From positions 1,796,501 to 1,860,500 of the forward strand of contig NZ_CP134494.1 of assembly GCF_031759225.1 (NCBI RefSeq): a stretch of DNA of 64,000 nucleotides. Reading direction: 5' to 3'. The notes under the pieces were generated by a model that saw only the letters and a list, made by a program, of their open reading frames with translations, made no database searches and was not told the origin of the DNA. Source of the stretch: Mesobacillus jeotgali (lineage in GTDB: Bacteria > Bacillota > Bacilli > Bacillales > Cytobacillaceae). Shown here piece after piece: positions 44,259-52,829 of this stretch (position 1 is the first letter of the stretch; each line of letters opens with the position of its first letter). The position numbers and the translations under genes are program-made.

Positions 44259-45416
44259 ATGTATTACCGCCAGCTGGGAGAAATCCCGAAGAAACGCCAT
44301 ACGATTTTTAAAAAGGAAGACGGTTCGCTATTCCGCGAGCAGGTAATGGGAACGAAAGGCTTTTCCGGCACGCAGTCAATCCTTTATCATCACCATATGC
44401 CGACAGAGGTAGTGAAAAGTGAATTGATCGGCAGTTACATGCCTGAATATGAGGAACAGGAATCACTGAACCACAGGCACTTCTTAACCGACCAGATTGC
44501 GAAAACAGGGGATGCTTTAAGCGGGAGGGAATATATACTTGGTAATGATGATCTCCTGATTGGGTTTGCGAATATCAATGAACCAATGAAGCTATTCTAC
44601 CGGAATGGTGATGGAGATGAGATGTTCTTTTTCCATCATGGCTCCGGCAAGGTGGAAACAATGTTCGGTACATTGAACTATCGCCCAGGTGACTATGTGG
44701 TAATCCCGATCGGGACGATATATCGTGTGGTGCCAGATGATTCAGAAATGACTAAAGCGCTGATTGTGGAATCGTTCAGCCAGATCACGACTCCTCGTCG
44801 CTATCGAAATGAATATGGGCAGCTGCTCGAGCATAGTCCATTCTGTGAACGTGATATCCGCGGACCGGAAACACTCGAAACTTTCTCTGAAAAAGGGGAG
44901 CATGAGGTGATCACCAAGACACGGGGCCATCTGCATCGCCATGTGTTGAACCATCACCCGCTGGATGTTGTCGGCTGGGATGGCTATCTGTATCCATGGG
45001 CTTTCAATATTGAGGACTTCGAGCCAATTACTGGACGGATCCATCAGCCGCCTCCGGTCCACCAGACGTTCGAAGGCCATAACTATGTGGTATGTTCCTT
45101 CGTGCCAAGGTTATACGACTACCATCCTGAAGCGATTCCTGCTCCATATTACCACAGCAATGTGAACAGTGATGAGCTGCTGTACTATGTGGAGGGCAAC
45201 TTCATGAGCCGCAAAGGAATCAAGGAAGGGTCGATTACATTGCATCCAAGCGGAATCCCGCACGGGCCGCATCCGGGCAAGACAGAAGCAAGCATCGGGA
45301 AAAAAGAAACTTTGGAGCTTGCTGTCATGATCGATACATTCCGCCCGTTGAAAACGGTAAAGAAATCCAAGGAAATCGAAGACAACCAGTATATGTATAC
45401 CTGGATAGAAAAATAA
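44259..45416 (+). CDS. hmgA: homogentisate 1,2-dioxygenase
   Basis: Opens the homogentisate ring to maleylacetoacetate using Fe(II). The 385-residue cupin protein has GDGDEMFFFHHGSGKVET in the N-terminal cupin and, near the end, the iron-site region YYHSNVNSDELLYYVEGNF followed by HPSGIPHGPHPG. ATG follows AGAAAGAAGG. It is last in the operon and closed by a strong terminator. Confidence 0.93.
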   Translation: MYYRQLGEIPKKRHTIFKKEDGSLFREQVMGTKGFSGTQSILYHHHMPTEVVKSELIGSYMPEYEEQESLNHRHFLTDQIAKTGDALSGREYILGNDDLLIGFANINEPMKLFYRNGDGDEMFFFHHGSGKVETMFGTLNYRPGDYVVIPIGTIYRVVPDDSEMTKALIVESFSQITTPRRYRNEYGQLLEHSPFCERDIRGPETLETFSEKGEHEVITKTRGHLHRHVLNHHPLDVVGWDGYLYPWAFNIEDFEPITGRIHQPPPVHQTFEGHNYVVCSFVPRLYDYHPEAIPAPYYHSNVNSDELLYYVEGNFMSRKGIKEGSITLHPSGIPHGPHPGKTEASIGKKETLELAVMIDTFRPLKTVKKSKEIEDNQYMYTWIEK

Positions 45417-45427
45417 GGGGAAGACGA

Positions 45428-45458
45428 CCAATTCGCTATGAAGCGAGTTGGTTTTTTT
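45428..45458 (+). terminator. Rho-independent terminator of the homogentisate operon
   Basis: A 10-bp stem CCAATTCGCT/AGCGAGTTGG, ATGA loop, seven T residues. Confidence 0.88.
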
Positions 45459-45498
45459 GTGTGGAGAAACTGGAAAAAATCCGCGGTTTTTTCCAGTT

Positions 45499-45611
45499 CG
45501 CCAATAAAATTGTTATTTTCGCCAATAAAGGTGTGAACATCGCCAATAAAATCATTTTTTCGCCAATAAATAGGTGGAAATCGCCAATAAAATGAAATTA
45601 TCGCCAATAAA
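45499..45611. repeat. phased array of six CGCCAATAAA repeats
   Basis: Exact CGCCAATAAA copies start at 45499, 45520, 45541, 45561, 45582 and 45602: spacing 20-21 bp, about two DNA helical turns. The spacer sequences between copies differ. The last copy abuts the -35 box of the RNase J paralogue promoter. Confidence 0.92.
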
Positions 45612-45612
45612 A

Positions 45613-45641
45613 TTGTATGGGTACTGCTTTGGGGGTATATA
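45613..45641 (+). promoter_or_regulatory. candidate sigma-A promoter of the RNase J paralogue
   Basis: TTGTAT (45613-45618), 17-bp spacer, TATATA (45636-45641), directly after the repeat array. Confidence 0.45.
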
Positions 45642-45729
45642 AATGATGTACTTTTTCCAGGTCAACCAAATAATCGGAAAATCAATAGGCAATACTAACA
45701 AAATCGACTACGGATTAGGAGGATCTGAT

Positions 45730-47388
45730 GTGAGTTTATCTATTTTCGCCTTGGGCGGTATCAATGAAATCGGGAAAAATATGTATGTTGTCCAGTATGA
45801 GGACGATATTTTTGTGATTGACTGTGGAGGGAAGTTTCCTGATGAAAGTTTATTGGGAATCGATTTGATTATCCCGGAAATGACTTGTCTTGAAGAAAAT
45901 AGAGAGAAAATCCGCGGCCTGATTGTGACTCATGGTCACGAGGACCATATTGGCGGGGTCCCTTACTTTTTCAAAAAGCTAAAGGCACCTGTTTATGCAA
46001 CAAATTTCACTCTTGGTTTAATTGAACTCAAACTGAGTGAACACAAGCTTTTAAGAGGAACTGAGCTCAATAAAATCAACTCAGACTCACAACTGGATTT
46101 CGGCAAGGTGAAAGTTTCTTTTTTCAAAGTGAGCCATAGCATCCCGGATTGCTTGGGAATAGTGTTCCACACTCCAGAGGGGAATGTTGTCCATACGGGA
46201 GACTTCAAATTCGACTTGACGCCTGCCAATGACGAACAATCCGAAATTCATAAGATGGCGAAGATTGGAACGGAAGGTGTAATGGTGCTGCTGTCAGAAA
46301 GCACAAATGCAGAGCGCACCGGATTGACACCGTCTGAACGTATGGTAGCAAGCCATCTTGAGGAAGCTTTCATGAAAGCGGAAGGGAAAATCTTTGTTTC
46401 GACATTTGCATCAAACGTTAATCGGGTTCAGCAGGTTGTCGAGGCAGCGATCAAGACGGACCGGAAGCTAGCATTGCTTGGCAGGAGTATGGTTAATGTA
46501 GTGGATGTGGCGATCGAAAGAGGATATTTAAATGTTCCTGAAGGTATGCTGATCGAACCTCATGTTGTCGACCAATTGGATCCTGACAAAGTGGCGATCC
46601 TGTGTACAGGCAGCCAAGGTGAGCCGATGGCAGCACTTTCCCGTCTTTCTTCCGGGAATTACCGCGATGTCTCGATCTATCCAGGTGATACCGTCATCAT
46701 GGCGGCGTCACCCATTCCAGGAAATGAAAAGGATGTTTCCAAAATCATAGATAATTTATTCAAGCTCGGGGCGAAAGTCATCTACGGCTCCGGCAGCACA
46801 ACAGGGATGCATGTTTCCGGTCATGGCTACCAGGAAGACCTTAAGCTGATGCTGACCCTGATGAAGCCTAAATATTTCATCCCGATCCATGGGGAATACA
46901 GGATGCTGCATCATCATCGCTTGCTTGCGGAATCTGTTGGCGTAGAAAAAGGAAATACATTCATTGTTCGAAATGGGGATATCGTTGACATTGAAAACGG
47001 TGAGGCGCGCCAGACACGAAATGTTCCAGCAGGTGATACGTACGTTGATGGCGTAAGCGTAGGCGATGTTGGCGAAATCGTTCTCCGGGACAGGAAGCAG
47101 TTATCTGAGGACGGAATGCTGGTCATTGTCCTGACATTGAGTAAAGCAGAACGGAAAATCATTTCCGGTCCGGATACGATTTCACGTGGGTTTGTTTTTG
47201 TGAAAAATTCCGAGGACCTGATGAGAGATGTTAATAAGTTGGTGACCAAAACAGTAACCGAACTTCAAGAAGACAATGTGCATCGCTGGAATGTCATTAA
47301 GCAAGGAATCAAAAAGGCAGTGGGCCAGCATATCTTCCAACAGACTAGAAGAAAGCCGATGATTCTGCCAATCATTATCGAAATTTAA
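45730..47388 (+). CDS. RNase J-family beta-CASP ribonuclease (paralogue)
   Basis: A 552-residue metallo-beta-lactamase/beta-CASP protein. ALGGINEIGKNMYVV opens the fold; the zinc motif THGHEDHIGG lies near residues 66-75, HTGDFKFD and the beta-CASP segment CTGSQGEPMAALSR follow, and a C-terminal RNase J domain ends the protein. GTG 45730 is chosen because AGGAGG lies 7 bases upstream; longer in-frame starts run into the promoter. It is neither clearly rnjA nor rnjB by neighbours, and is probably a third RNase J. It processes or degrades RNA from the 5' end. Confidence 0.87.
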   Translation: MSLSIFALGGINEIGKNMYVVQYEDDIFVIDCGGKFPDESLLGIDLIIPEMTCLEENREKIRGLIVTHGHEDHIGGVPYFFKKLKAPVYATNFTLGLIELKLSEHKLLRGTELNKINSDSQLDFGKVKVSFFKVSHSIPDCLGIVFHTPEGNVVHTGDFKFDLTPANDEQSEIHKMAKIGTEGVMVLLSESTNAERTGLTPSERMVASHLEEAFMKAEGKIFVSTFASNVNRVQQVVEAAIKTDRKLALLGRSMVNVVDVAIERGYLNVPEGMLIEPHVVDQLDPDKVAILCTGSQGEPMAALSRLSSGNYRDVSIYPGDTVIMAASPIPGNEKDVSKIIDNLFKLGAKVIYGSGSTTGMHVSGHGYQEDLKLMLTLMKPKYFIPIHGEYRMLHHHRLLAESVGVEKGNTFIVRNGDIVDIENGEARQTRNVPAGDTYVDGVSVGDVGEIVLRDRKQLSEDGMLVIVLTLSKAERKIISGPDTISRGFVFVKNSEDLMRDVNKLVTKTVTELQEDNVHRWNVIKQGIKKAVGQHIFQQTRRKPMILPIIIEI

Positions 47389-47401
47389 TTTTCCCTGATG
47401 G

Positions 47402-47427
47402 ACCAGGTACTATCATATGTGCCTGGT
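47402..47427 (+). terminator. hairpin after the RNase J paralogue
   Basis: Arms ACCAGGTAC and GTGCCTGGT (one G-T pair) with an 8-nt loop. The tail is T-poor, so termination is uncertain. Confidence 0.4.
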
Positions 47428-47435
47428 TCGTATTA

Positions 47436-47465
47436 TTGACGTGACACTAAAAGGTGTTATATAAT
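47436..47465 (+). promoter_or_regulatory. sigma-A promoter of the SRPBCC-ArsR operon
   Basis: TTGACG (47436-47441), 18-bp spacer, TATAAT (47460-47465). The spacer is filled exactly by a repressor-type inverted repeat. Confidence 0.75.
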
Positions 47466-47490
47466 GAAAAAGTGACACCAAATAGTGTTA
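47442..47490 (+). promoter_or_regulatory. two ArsR-type operators, 31 bp apart
   Basis: TGACACTAAAAGGTGTTA (47442-47459) and TGACACCAAATAGTGTTA (47473-47490) are near-palindromes with the same TGACAC/GTGTTA arms, three helical turns apart. One fills the promoter spacer and the other lies after the -10 box, consistent with tight autorepression by the ArsR protein encoded in the operon. Confidence 0.75.
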
Positions 47491-47510
47491 TTAATCAATG
47501 GAGGCCAAGT

Positions 47511-47924
47511 ATGGATACACAAAGAGAAATTCGTAAAACAATTATTCTGAATGCACCAATCGAAAAAGTATGGAAAGCAGTCGCAACATCAGAAGGCATT
47601 GCCGCCTGGTGGATGCCGAATACATTTGAAGCTGAACTAGGAAAGGAGTTCATTCTGCACGCAGGACCTTTTGGAGATTCACCGTGCAAAGTGACAGAAT
47701 TGGAGCCGCCGAATCGCCTTGGCTTTGATTGGGGAAAAGATTGGCACCTTGTATTTGAATTGAAGGAACTTGATTCCAAAACCGAGTTTACTTTAATTCA
47801 CTCAGGATGGGATCCTGAAAAGGTTACAGAATTTGGCCAGCCTCATACAATTGTCCAAGGAATGATGGATAATGGTTGGGATAAAATCGTTAACGAAGCA
47901 CTTCCAGCCTATATCGAGGATTAA
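47511..47924 (+). CDS. SRPBCC/AHSA1-family protein
   Basis: A 137-residue START-like hydrophobic-pocket protein (IRKTIILNAPIEKVWKAVATSEGIAAWWMP, typical Activator of Hsp90 ATPase homologue 1 fold). ATG 47511 follows TGGAGGCC. It is paired with an ArsR regulator, a very common arrangement; ligand unknown. The stop is 1 base before the ArsR start. Confidence 0.88.
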   Translation: MDTQREIRKTIILNAPIEKVWKAVATSEGIAAWWMPNTFEAELGKEFILHAGPFGDSPCKVTELEPPNRLGFDWGKDWHLVFELKELDSKTEFTLIHSGWDPEKVTEFGQPHTIVQGMMDNGWDKIVNEALPAYIED

Positions 47925-47925
47925 T

Positions 47926-48252
47926 ATGACAGCTTCACAAGCGAGATATGATGTGTTCCAAGCTGTTGCGGACCCAACTCGCCGTAAAATCCTGAAGCTG
48001 CTTGCAGACAAGGAGATGCCGATTGCCTCCATAACTGAAAGGTTTCCGATTACGAGGACTGCCGTCAATAAGCATTTATTTGTCTTATCAGAAGCAGGCC
48101 TGGTATCTAGCAAGAAAGTTGGGCGGGAAACTCGTTATGCCTTGCAGCCAGAACCGCTTCAGGAATTGCAAGAATGGCTTTCATTTTTCGAATTATATTG
48201 GGATAACAGGCTATCTGCACTTAAACATTTAGTGGAATCGGATGATGAATAA
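47926..48252 (+). CDS. ArsR-family transcriptional regulator
   Basis: A 108-residue winged-helix repressor. VFQAVADPTRRKILKLLADKEMPIASITERFPITRTAVNKHLFVLSEAGLV is the classic ArsR helix-turn-helix region. No CxC metal site is visible, so it is of the SRPBCC-linked type, not a metal sensor. ATG 47926 follows GAGGA. It probably binds the two operators at 47442-47490. Confidence 0.9.
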   Translation: MTASQARYDVFQAVADPTRRKILKLLADKEMPIASITERFPITRTAVNKHLFVLSEAGLVSSKKVGRETRYALQPEPLQELQEWLSFFELYWDNRLSALKHLVESDDE

Positions 48253-48360
48253 TGAAGTGTCAAAATTCTTTTATTCATGTCGAAAGGTTTAATCGCTTTA
48301 AATGGCTCTCAGATTAAAATCAGCCCCGATGGTCAATCGCAGGCAACATATCTGACTTCC

Positions 48361-48383
48361 AAGCATGGAGCAATTCCATGCTT
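48361..48383 (+). terminator. weak hairpin upstream of the SNF2 gene
   Basis: Arms AAGCATGG and CCATGCTT with a 7-nt loop and a CTTTA tail. It may terminate the ArsR operon. The rest of the 48253-48467 gap shows nothing clear. Confidence 0.4.
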
Positions 48384-48467
48384 CTTTACATTCCTGCTTA
48401 ACAAATGCGTACATAAGGTCTACACTAATAATTATTGAGAATTGCATCTTCCAGGAGGGAGCAGACC

Positions 48468-51400
48468 ATGGATATCAAACTAAGTCAAAAAAACATCAAG
48501 GATTTATGCGGAACTGTTTCCTTCAAGCGGGGGGATGCGTTTTACCGTGCGGGAAAAGTCGAATTCACTGATTATAATGCGGATGAAGTAGGTGCAACCG
48601 TGACGGGGGCGGATGTATTCCATGTCACGGTCACCGAAACAGGGGGCGGTGATTTCGCAGCTGAGTGCACATGTCCAAAGCTAGCGTCTGTCAAGCATGA
48701 GTGCCAGCATGTGGCTGCGGTCTTATTGGCAATCATGGACAAGCAAAAGAAAGGGACATCACTATCAACTAAGAATATTGATCATAAAGGCAGCGATCTG
48801 GCTGAAGGTCTGCTGACCATTTTCAGCGAAGGACCTCGCAGGACAAGCGGCCAGCAGCTCCACTTTGAAACAAGGAAAAACCTGAACGCGGTGTTCAATA
48901 TTGAACCTGTCAAAAAGAGTGACCAGGAAATGCTGCTCGGTATATCGATGAGTATTGGTCCAATTGAAATCGAGGACCTTCAAGGGTTCCTGTTGAGTGT
49001 AGCAAATGGGAAGAAAGCACATCTATCTGATTTATTCACCTATGATTCGAAGCTTCATTGCTTTCAAAATGATATATATTCAATCATCAACATGCTCATT
49101 CAAATCGTTGAGGACGCTGAAATAAAGACTAATAATGGTATTTATAAGTCAACATTAATCATTCCGCCCTCCTTCTGGGTTGAGCTGTTTCCGCTGCTGA
49201 AAAATATACCTGATGTTAAGTTTAAGGAAAACGGCAAGATCACTGGACAGTTTTCAGTTTCAAACGATAAACTTCCCCTTATGTTCAATTTTGAAAAAAT
49301 GACAGAGAGAGACTATTCTTTAAAAATTGCAGGTATTTCTGAACTCATTGTGATGGAAAAGTATGATCTCGTTTGGACGAAAGCCAGCTTGACCCAGCTC
49401 AGTACAGAGGATTGCAGCAGATTATTCGAACTGAAAAACATGCTCGCGAAAACCAAAACGGATAGCATACCGATTTTACATGATCAGATGGGATTCTTTG
49501 TGGAAAAAGTTGTGCCGGGACTGCGCCGTATTGGAGAAGTTCAAATAGACGGCGATATAACGAAGCAGTTTATGACAGAGCCATTGACCGCAAAACTTTA
49601 TCTGGATCGTGTGAATAACCGTTTGCTGGCAGGAATTGAGTTCCAATATGGAAAAATCATGTTCAACCCGCTCGAGGACAGGGAACCGAAAGTGAATTCT
49701 CTGTTGATCAGGGATAGTGTCAAGGAGGATCAGATACTGGAGCTGCTGGATGAAGCTTCATTTGCGAAAACAGAAGGCGGTTATTTTTTGCATAATGAAG
49801 AGCTTGAGTATGAATTTCTGTATCATGTCATGCCAAAGCTGCAAAAACTTGTACAGATTTATGCCACTACAGCCGTCAGGAATCGGATATTCAGGGAGCC
49901 AGTACGGCCGCAAATTCGAGTCAAGGTGAAAAAAGAACGGACAAACTGGCTTGAATTCAAATTTGAAATGGATGGGATTCCTGAAAAACAGATCAGGGAT
50001 ATACTTGAAGCACTTGAGGAAAAAAGGAAGTTCTACAGGTTACGCAATGGATCGCTAATGTCGCTGGAAACAAGGGAATGGGAAGAAATCCAACGTTTTT
50101 TGAATGCAGGACCAATACAGGATGAGGATCTCGAAAAAGGGCTTAATGTCCCAATTGTCCGGGGTATGCAATTGATAGAGTCATTCGAGGATGGACCTGT
50201 ACTTCAATTTGAAGAAACTTTCAGGAATTTTCTCGAGGAAATCAGTACTCCTGGTAAGGTGAATTTCGCTGTCCCTGAAAAATTGGAGTCCATCCTACGG
50301 GAATACCAGAAACAGGGTTACCAATGGATGAAAACTCTCGCAAGCTACGGATTTGGCGGGATTCTTGCTGATGATATGGGTCTTGGTAAAACGCTGCAAA
50401 GCATTACATATATCTCATCGGAACTTAGCAATGTGAGAGAAAGGCAACAGCCGATCCTGATCGTTTGTCCATCATCCATTGTTTATAACTGGCTCAGTGA
50501 ATTCATGAAATTCACTCCTGAAATCCAGGCAGTCATCATAGACGGCAATAAAGCAGAACGGTCCAAACTTTTAAAGGATGTTTGTGGTATTGATGTAGTC
50601 ATTACCTCTTATATGCTTTTGCGCAAGGATGTTCACCTATACGAAAAAATCAATTTTCACACTGTGTTTTTCGACGAAGCACAGGCTTTCAAAAATCCGC
50701 TTACCCAAACGGCAAAAGCAGTGATGAACATACAGGCGAACCACCGCTTCGCATTGACGGGTACGCCGATTGAAAACTCTACAGAAGAATTGTGGTCTAT
50801 TTTCCGGGTTGTATTTCCAGAGTTATTCCAGGGGCTGAAGGAATACAGTCATTTGACAAGCAAAACCATCGCCCGCAGGATCCGGCCATTTTTATTGCGA
50901 AGGGTAAAAGAAGAAGTACTTCAAGAGCTGCCGGAAAAAATCGAATCAATCGATAGAGTTGACTTGCTGCCTGAGCAGAAAAAGCTTTATGCTGCCTATT
51001 TAGCAAAGCTTCGCCATCAAACGCTGAAGCAGCTGGACAAGAATACGATCAGGAAAAATCGAATCAGGATTCTGGCCGGATTGACGAGGTTAAGGCAAAT
51101 ATGCTGCCATCCAGCGTTGTTTGTAGATGGATACAAGGGGAGCTCTGCAAAATTTGATCAGTTGAAACAAATCATTGAGGAGTCAAGGTTTGCCGGCAGG
51201 AGGGTGCTCATTTTTTCTCAGTTCACGAAAATGCTAGATCTAATCGGCAGGGAGCTAGCATATGAAGGAATTCCATTCTTCTACCTGGACGGACAGACAC
51301 CTCCTGAAGAGCGAGTGGAAACCTGTGAAAAGTTCAATACCGGGGAACGGGACTTTTTCCTGATTTCCCTGAAGGCAGGAGGCACAGGCTTAAACTTAAC

Positions 51401-51650
51401 AGGAGCCGACACAGTCATCCTTTATGATTTATGGTGGAACCCCGCCGTTGAGGAGCAGGCAGCTGACCGGGCACACCGAATGGGCCAGAAAAACACAGTC
51501 CAGGTCATTAAATTAATTGCCCGCGGCACAATCGAAGAAAAAATGAACGAACTGCAGGATAAAAAGCGGAATATGATCGAAGAAATTATCGAAGAAAAAA
51601 GCCCAGCATCACTGACAGAAGAAGATATCCGCGAAATTTTGCAGATATAG
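48468..51650 (+). CDS. SWIM-type zinc finger SNF2-family helicase
   Basis: A 1060-residue Swi2/Snf2 DNA-dependent ATPase. An N-terminal SWIM finger (CTCPKLASVKHECQH, residues about 67-81) is followed by a long bacterial SNF2-associated domain. The motor starts near residue 610: motif I DDMGLGKT, motif II FDEAQAFKN, motif III GTPIENS, and helicase C with DRAHRMGQKNTVQVIKL. ATG 48468 follows AGGAGGGAG; an in-frame ATG at 48435 lies before that site. It resembles YqhH/YwqA-type proteins of B. subtilis (RNA-polymerase-recycling RapA relatives or repair helicases); role unproven. Confidence 0.9.
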   Translation: MDIKLSQKNIKDLCGTVSFKRGDAFYRAGKVEFTDYNADEVGATVTGADVFHVTVTETGGGDFAAECTCPKLASVKHECQHVAAVLLAIMDKQKKGTSLSTKNIDHKGSDLAEGLLTIFSEGPRRTSGQQLHFETRKNLNAVFNIEPVKKSDQEMLLGISMSIGPIEIEDLQGFLLSVANGKKAHLSDLFTYDSKLHCFQNDIYSIINMLIQIVEDAEIKTNNGIYKSTLIIPPSFWVELFPLLKNIPDVKFKENGKITGQFSVSNDKLPLMFNFEKMTERDYSLKIAGISELIVMEKYDLVWTKASLTQLSTEDCSRLFELKNMLAKTKTDSIPILHDQMGFFVEKVVPGLRRIGEVQIDGDITKQFMTEPLTAKLYLDRVNNRLLAGIEFQYGKIMFNPLEDREPKVNSLLIRDSVKEDQILELLDEASFAKTEGGYFLHNEELEYEFLYHVMPKLQKLVQIYATTAVRNRIFREPVRPQIRVKVKKERTNWLEFKFEMDGIPEKQIRDILEALEEKRKFYRLRNGSLMSLETREWEEIQRFLNAGPIQDEDLEKGLNVPIVRGMQLIESFEDGPVLQFEETFRNFLEEISTPGKVNFAVPEKLESILREYQKQGYQWMKTLASYGFGGILADDMGLGKTLQSITYISSELSNVRERQQPILIVCPSSIVYNWLSEFMKFTPEIQAVIIDGNKAERSKLLKDVCGIDVVITSYMLLRKDVHLYEKINFHTVFFDEAQAFKNPLTQTAKAVMNIQANHRFALTGTPIENSTEELWSIFRVVFPELFQGLKEYSHLTSKTIARRIRPFLLRRVKEEVLQELPEKIESIDRVDLLPEQKKLYAAYLAKLRHQTLKQLDKNTIRKNRIRILAGLTRLRQICCHPALFVDGYKGSSAKFDQLKQIIEESRFAGRRVLIFSQFTKMLDLIGRELAYEGIPFFYLDGQTPPEERVETCEKFNTGERDFFLISLKAGGTGLNLTGADTVILYDLWWNPAVEEQAADRAHRMGQKNTVQVIKLIARGTIEEKMNELQDKKRNMIEEIIEEKSPASLTEEDIREILQI

Positions 51651-51734
51651 CTTGGATGGAAACCATTAAGAATATCGAAAAAAATAATAGACTCGTGTTT
51701 AAGCTTGACAAGAGATATTTATAGGCAACAGTAA

Positions 51735-51759
51735 AGCCCCTATTCAGCGAATAGGGGCT
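51735..51759. terminator. hairpin terminator between convergent genes
   Basis: Perfect 11-bp arms AGCCCCTATTC and GAATAGGGGCT with an AGC loop, flanked by weak T-tracts. Confidence 0.75.
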
Positions 51760-51766
51760 TGCTACA

Positions 51767-52606
51767 TTATTTTGCAACTTCGTTATCCAAATAGGATCTC
51801 AGTGTTTGCTGAAGTGTACCTTTGGTTTCTGCCTTTTGGTTAAAAGTGATTCCTGTTTGGATCATTTTTTTAACAAGTTCCGGTCGCATTCCAGTTATAA
51901 CAGCGTTTGACCCCATCATCGCAACGCCGCTCAATACTTTTTGGAAATGGGAAATGACATTCATTTCCATGTCTGCAATCCCCGAAAGGTCCATAATCAA
52001 GGTCTGCACTTTAAGTCTTGATATATCCATCAGGATCTTTTCTTCAATAATCTGCATTCTGTAATCATCGATCATACCAATTAGAGGAAGAACAGCAACA
52101 GAAGCACTGACTGGGATAATTGGAACAGACAAATGTTCAACCAATTTCCTCTGCGAGTTAAGCAGTTCATCTTTGTACTTTGTATAAGTCAGGAAGAATG
52201 TATTAAGGAATTGGTCTACTCGATCATTGATCTTTTTCTCGAGCTGGAAAAATTCCTCACGGTCAGAAAATCTGTTATGCAATTGATCATATTTGTTAAG
52301 GAAGTGCCACAAAGTTCGACGGATGGCCTGAATCCACTCCAGTTTGAACGCAACAGTCAACGAGTGTTCTGCCCAGGCGATTCCTTCTTGTTCAGCAAAA
52401 GCAACCAGATTCTCTTCCTGTTGCTCTACTATGTACACAATTAATTTTTCAGCATTTTTTAACAGATCGATATTCCCTTTTTGGAGGATTTCATTAATCT
52501 TTGAAGCTACATTTACCGCTTCTGATAACAAGTGTTGTTCGAAAAGTTCCCTATTCGATTGAATGAAATCGGTAACTTCATTTCTATGGTTAAAAGTTGA
52601 TTCCAT
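51767..52606 (-). CDS. RsbR-family STAS-domain protein
   Basis: A 279-residue stressosome-type co-antagonist. The N-terminal part (residues 1-150) is all-helical, like the non-heme globin sensors of RsbR paralogues (FKLEWIQAIRRTLWHFLNKY). The C-terminal STAS domain starts at SVPIIPVSASVAVLPLIG and has LIMDLSGIADME in the place of the usual phospho-threonine loop. ATG 52606 is 12 bases after GGGGAG on the minus strand; a GTG at 52618 touches that site. A candidate sigma-B promoter lies about 70 bp upstream. Confidence 0.85.
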   Translation of the reverse strand: MESTFNHRNEVTDFIQSNRELFEQHLLSEAVNVASKINEILQKGNIDLLKNAEKLIVYIVEQQEENLVAFAEQEGIAWAEHSLTVAFKLEWIQAIRRTLWHFLNKYDQLHNRFSDREEFFQLEKKINDRVDQFLNTFFLTYTKYKDELLNSQRKLVEHLSVPIIPVSASVAVLPLIGMIDDYRMQIIEEKILMDISRLKVQTLIMDLSGIADMEMNVISHFQKVLSGVAMMGSNAVITGMRPELVKKMIQTGITFNQKAETKGTLQQTLRSYLDNEVAK

Positions 52607-52666
52607 TTTTATGTACACTCCCCGGCAATTTACTCAAATTTAATTAACAACATATAGATAGGGTTA

Positions 52667-52692
52667 AATATCCTTAATTTAACTGTAGCAAA
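52667..52692 (-). promoter_or_regulatory. candidate sigma-B promoter of the RsbR-like gene
   Basis: On the minus strand GTTTGC (52692-52687), 14 bp, GGATAT (52672-52667), against consensus GTTTAA-N13-15-GGGTAT. Three mismatches overall, so moderate. Confidence 0.35.
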
Positions 52693-52829
52693 CAATAGGA
52701 GTAAACTCAAATATTCCAGCACCAGAACACCTGATACTCGATTTTTTGCAGGAAATATGCTCAGAAAACCGAAATAAGTAACTAGCCCATGATTTAAGGA
52801 GATACAAGTAAGAGTTAAGGAGGAAAACA

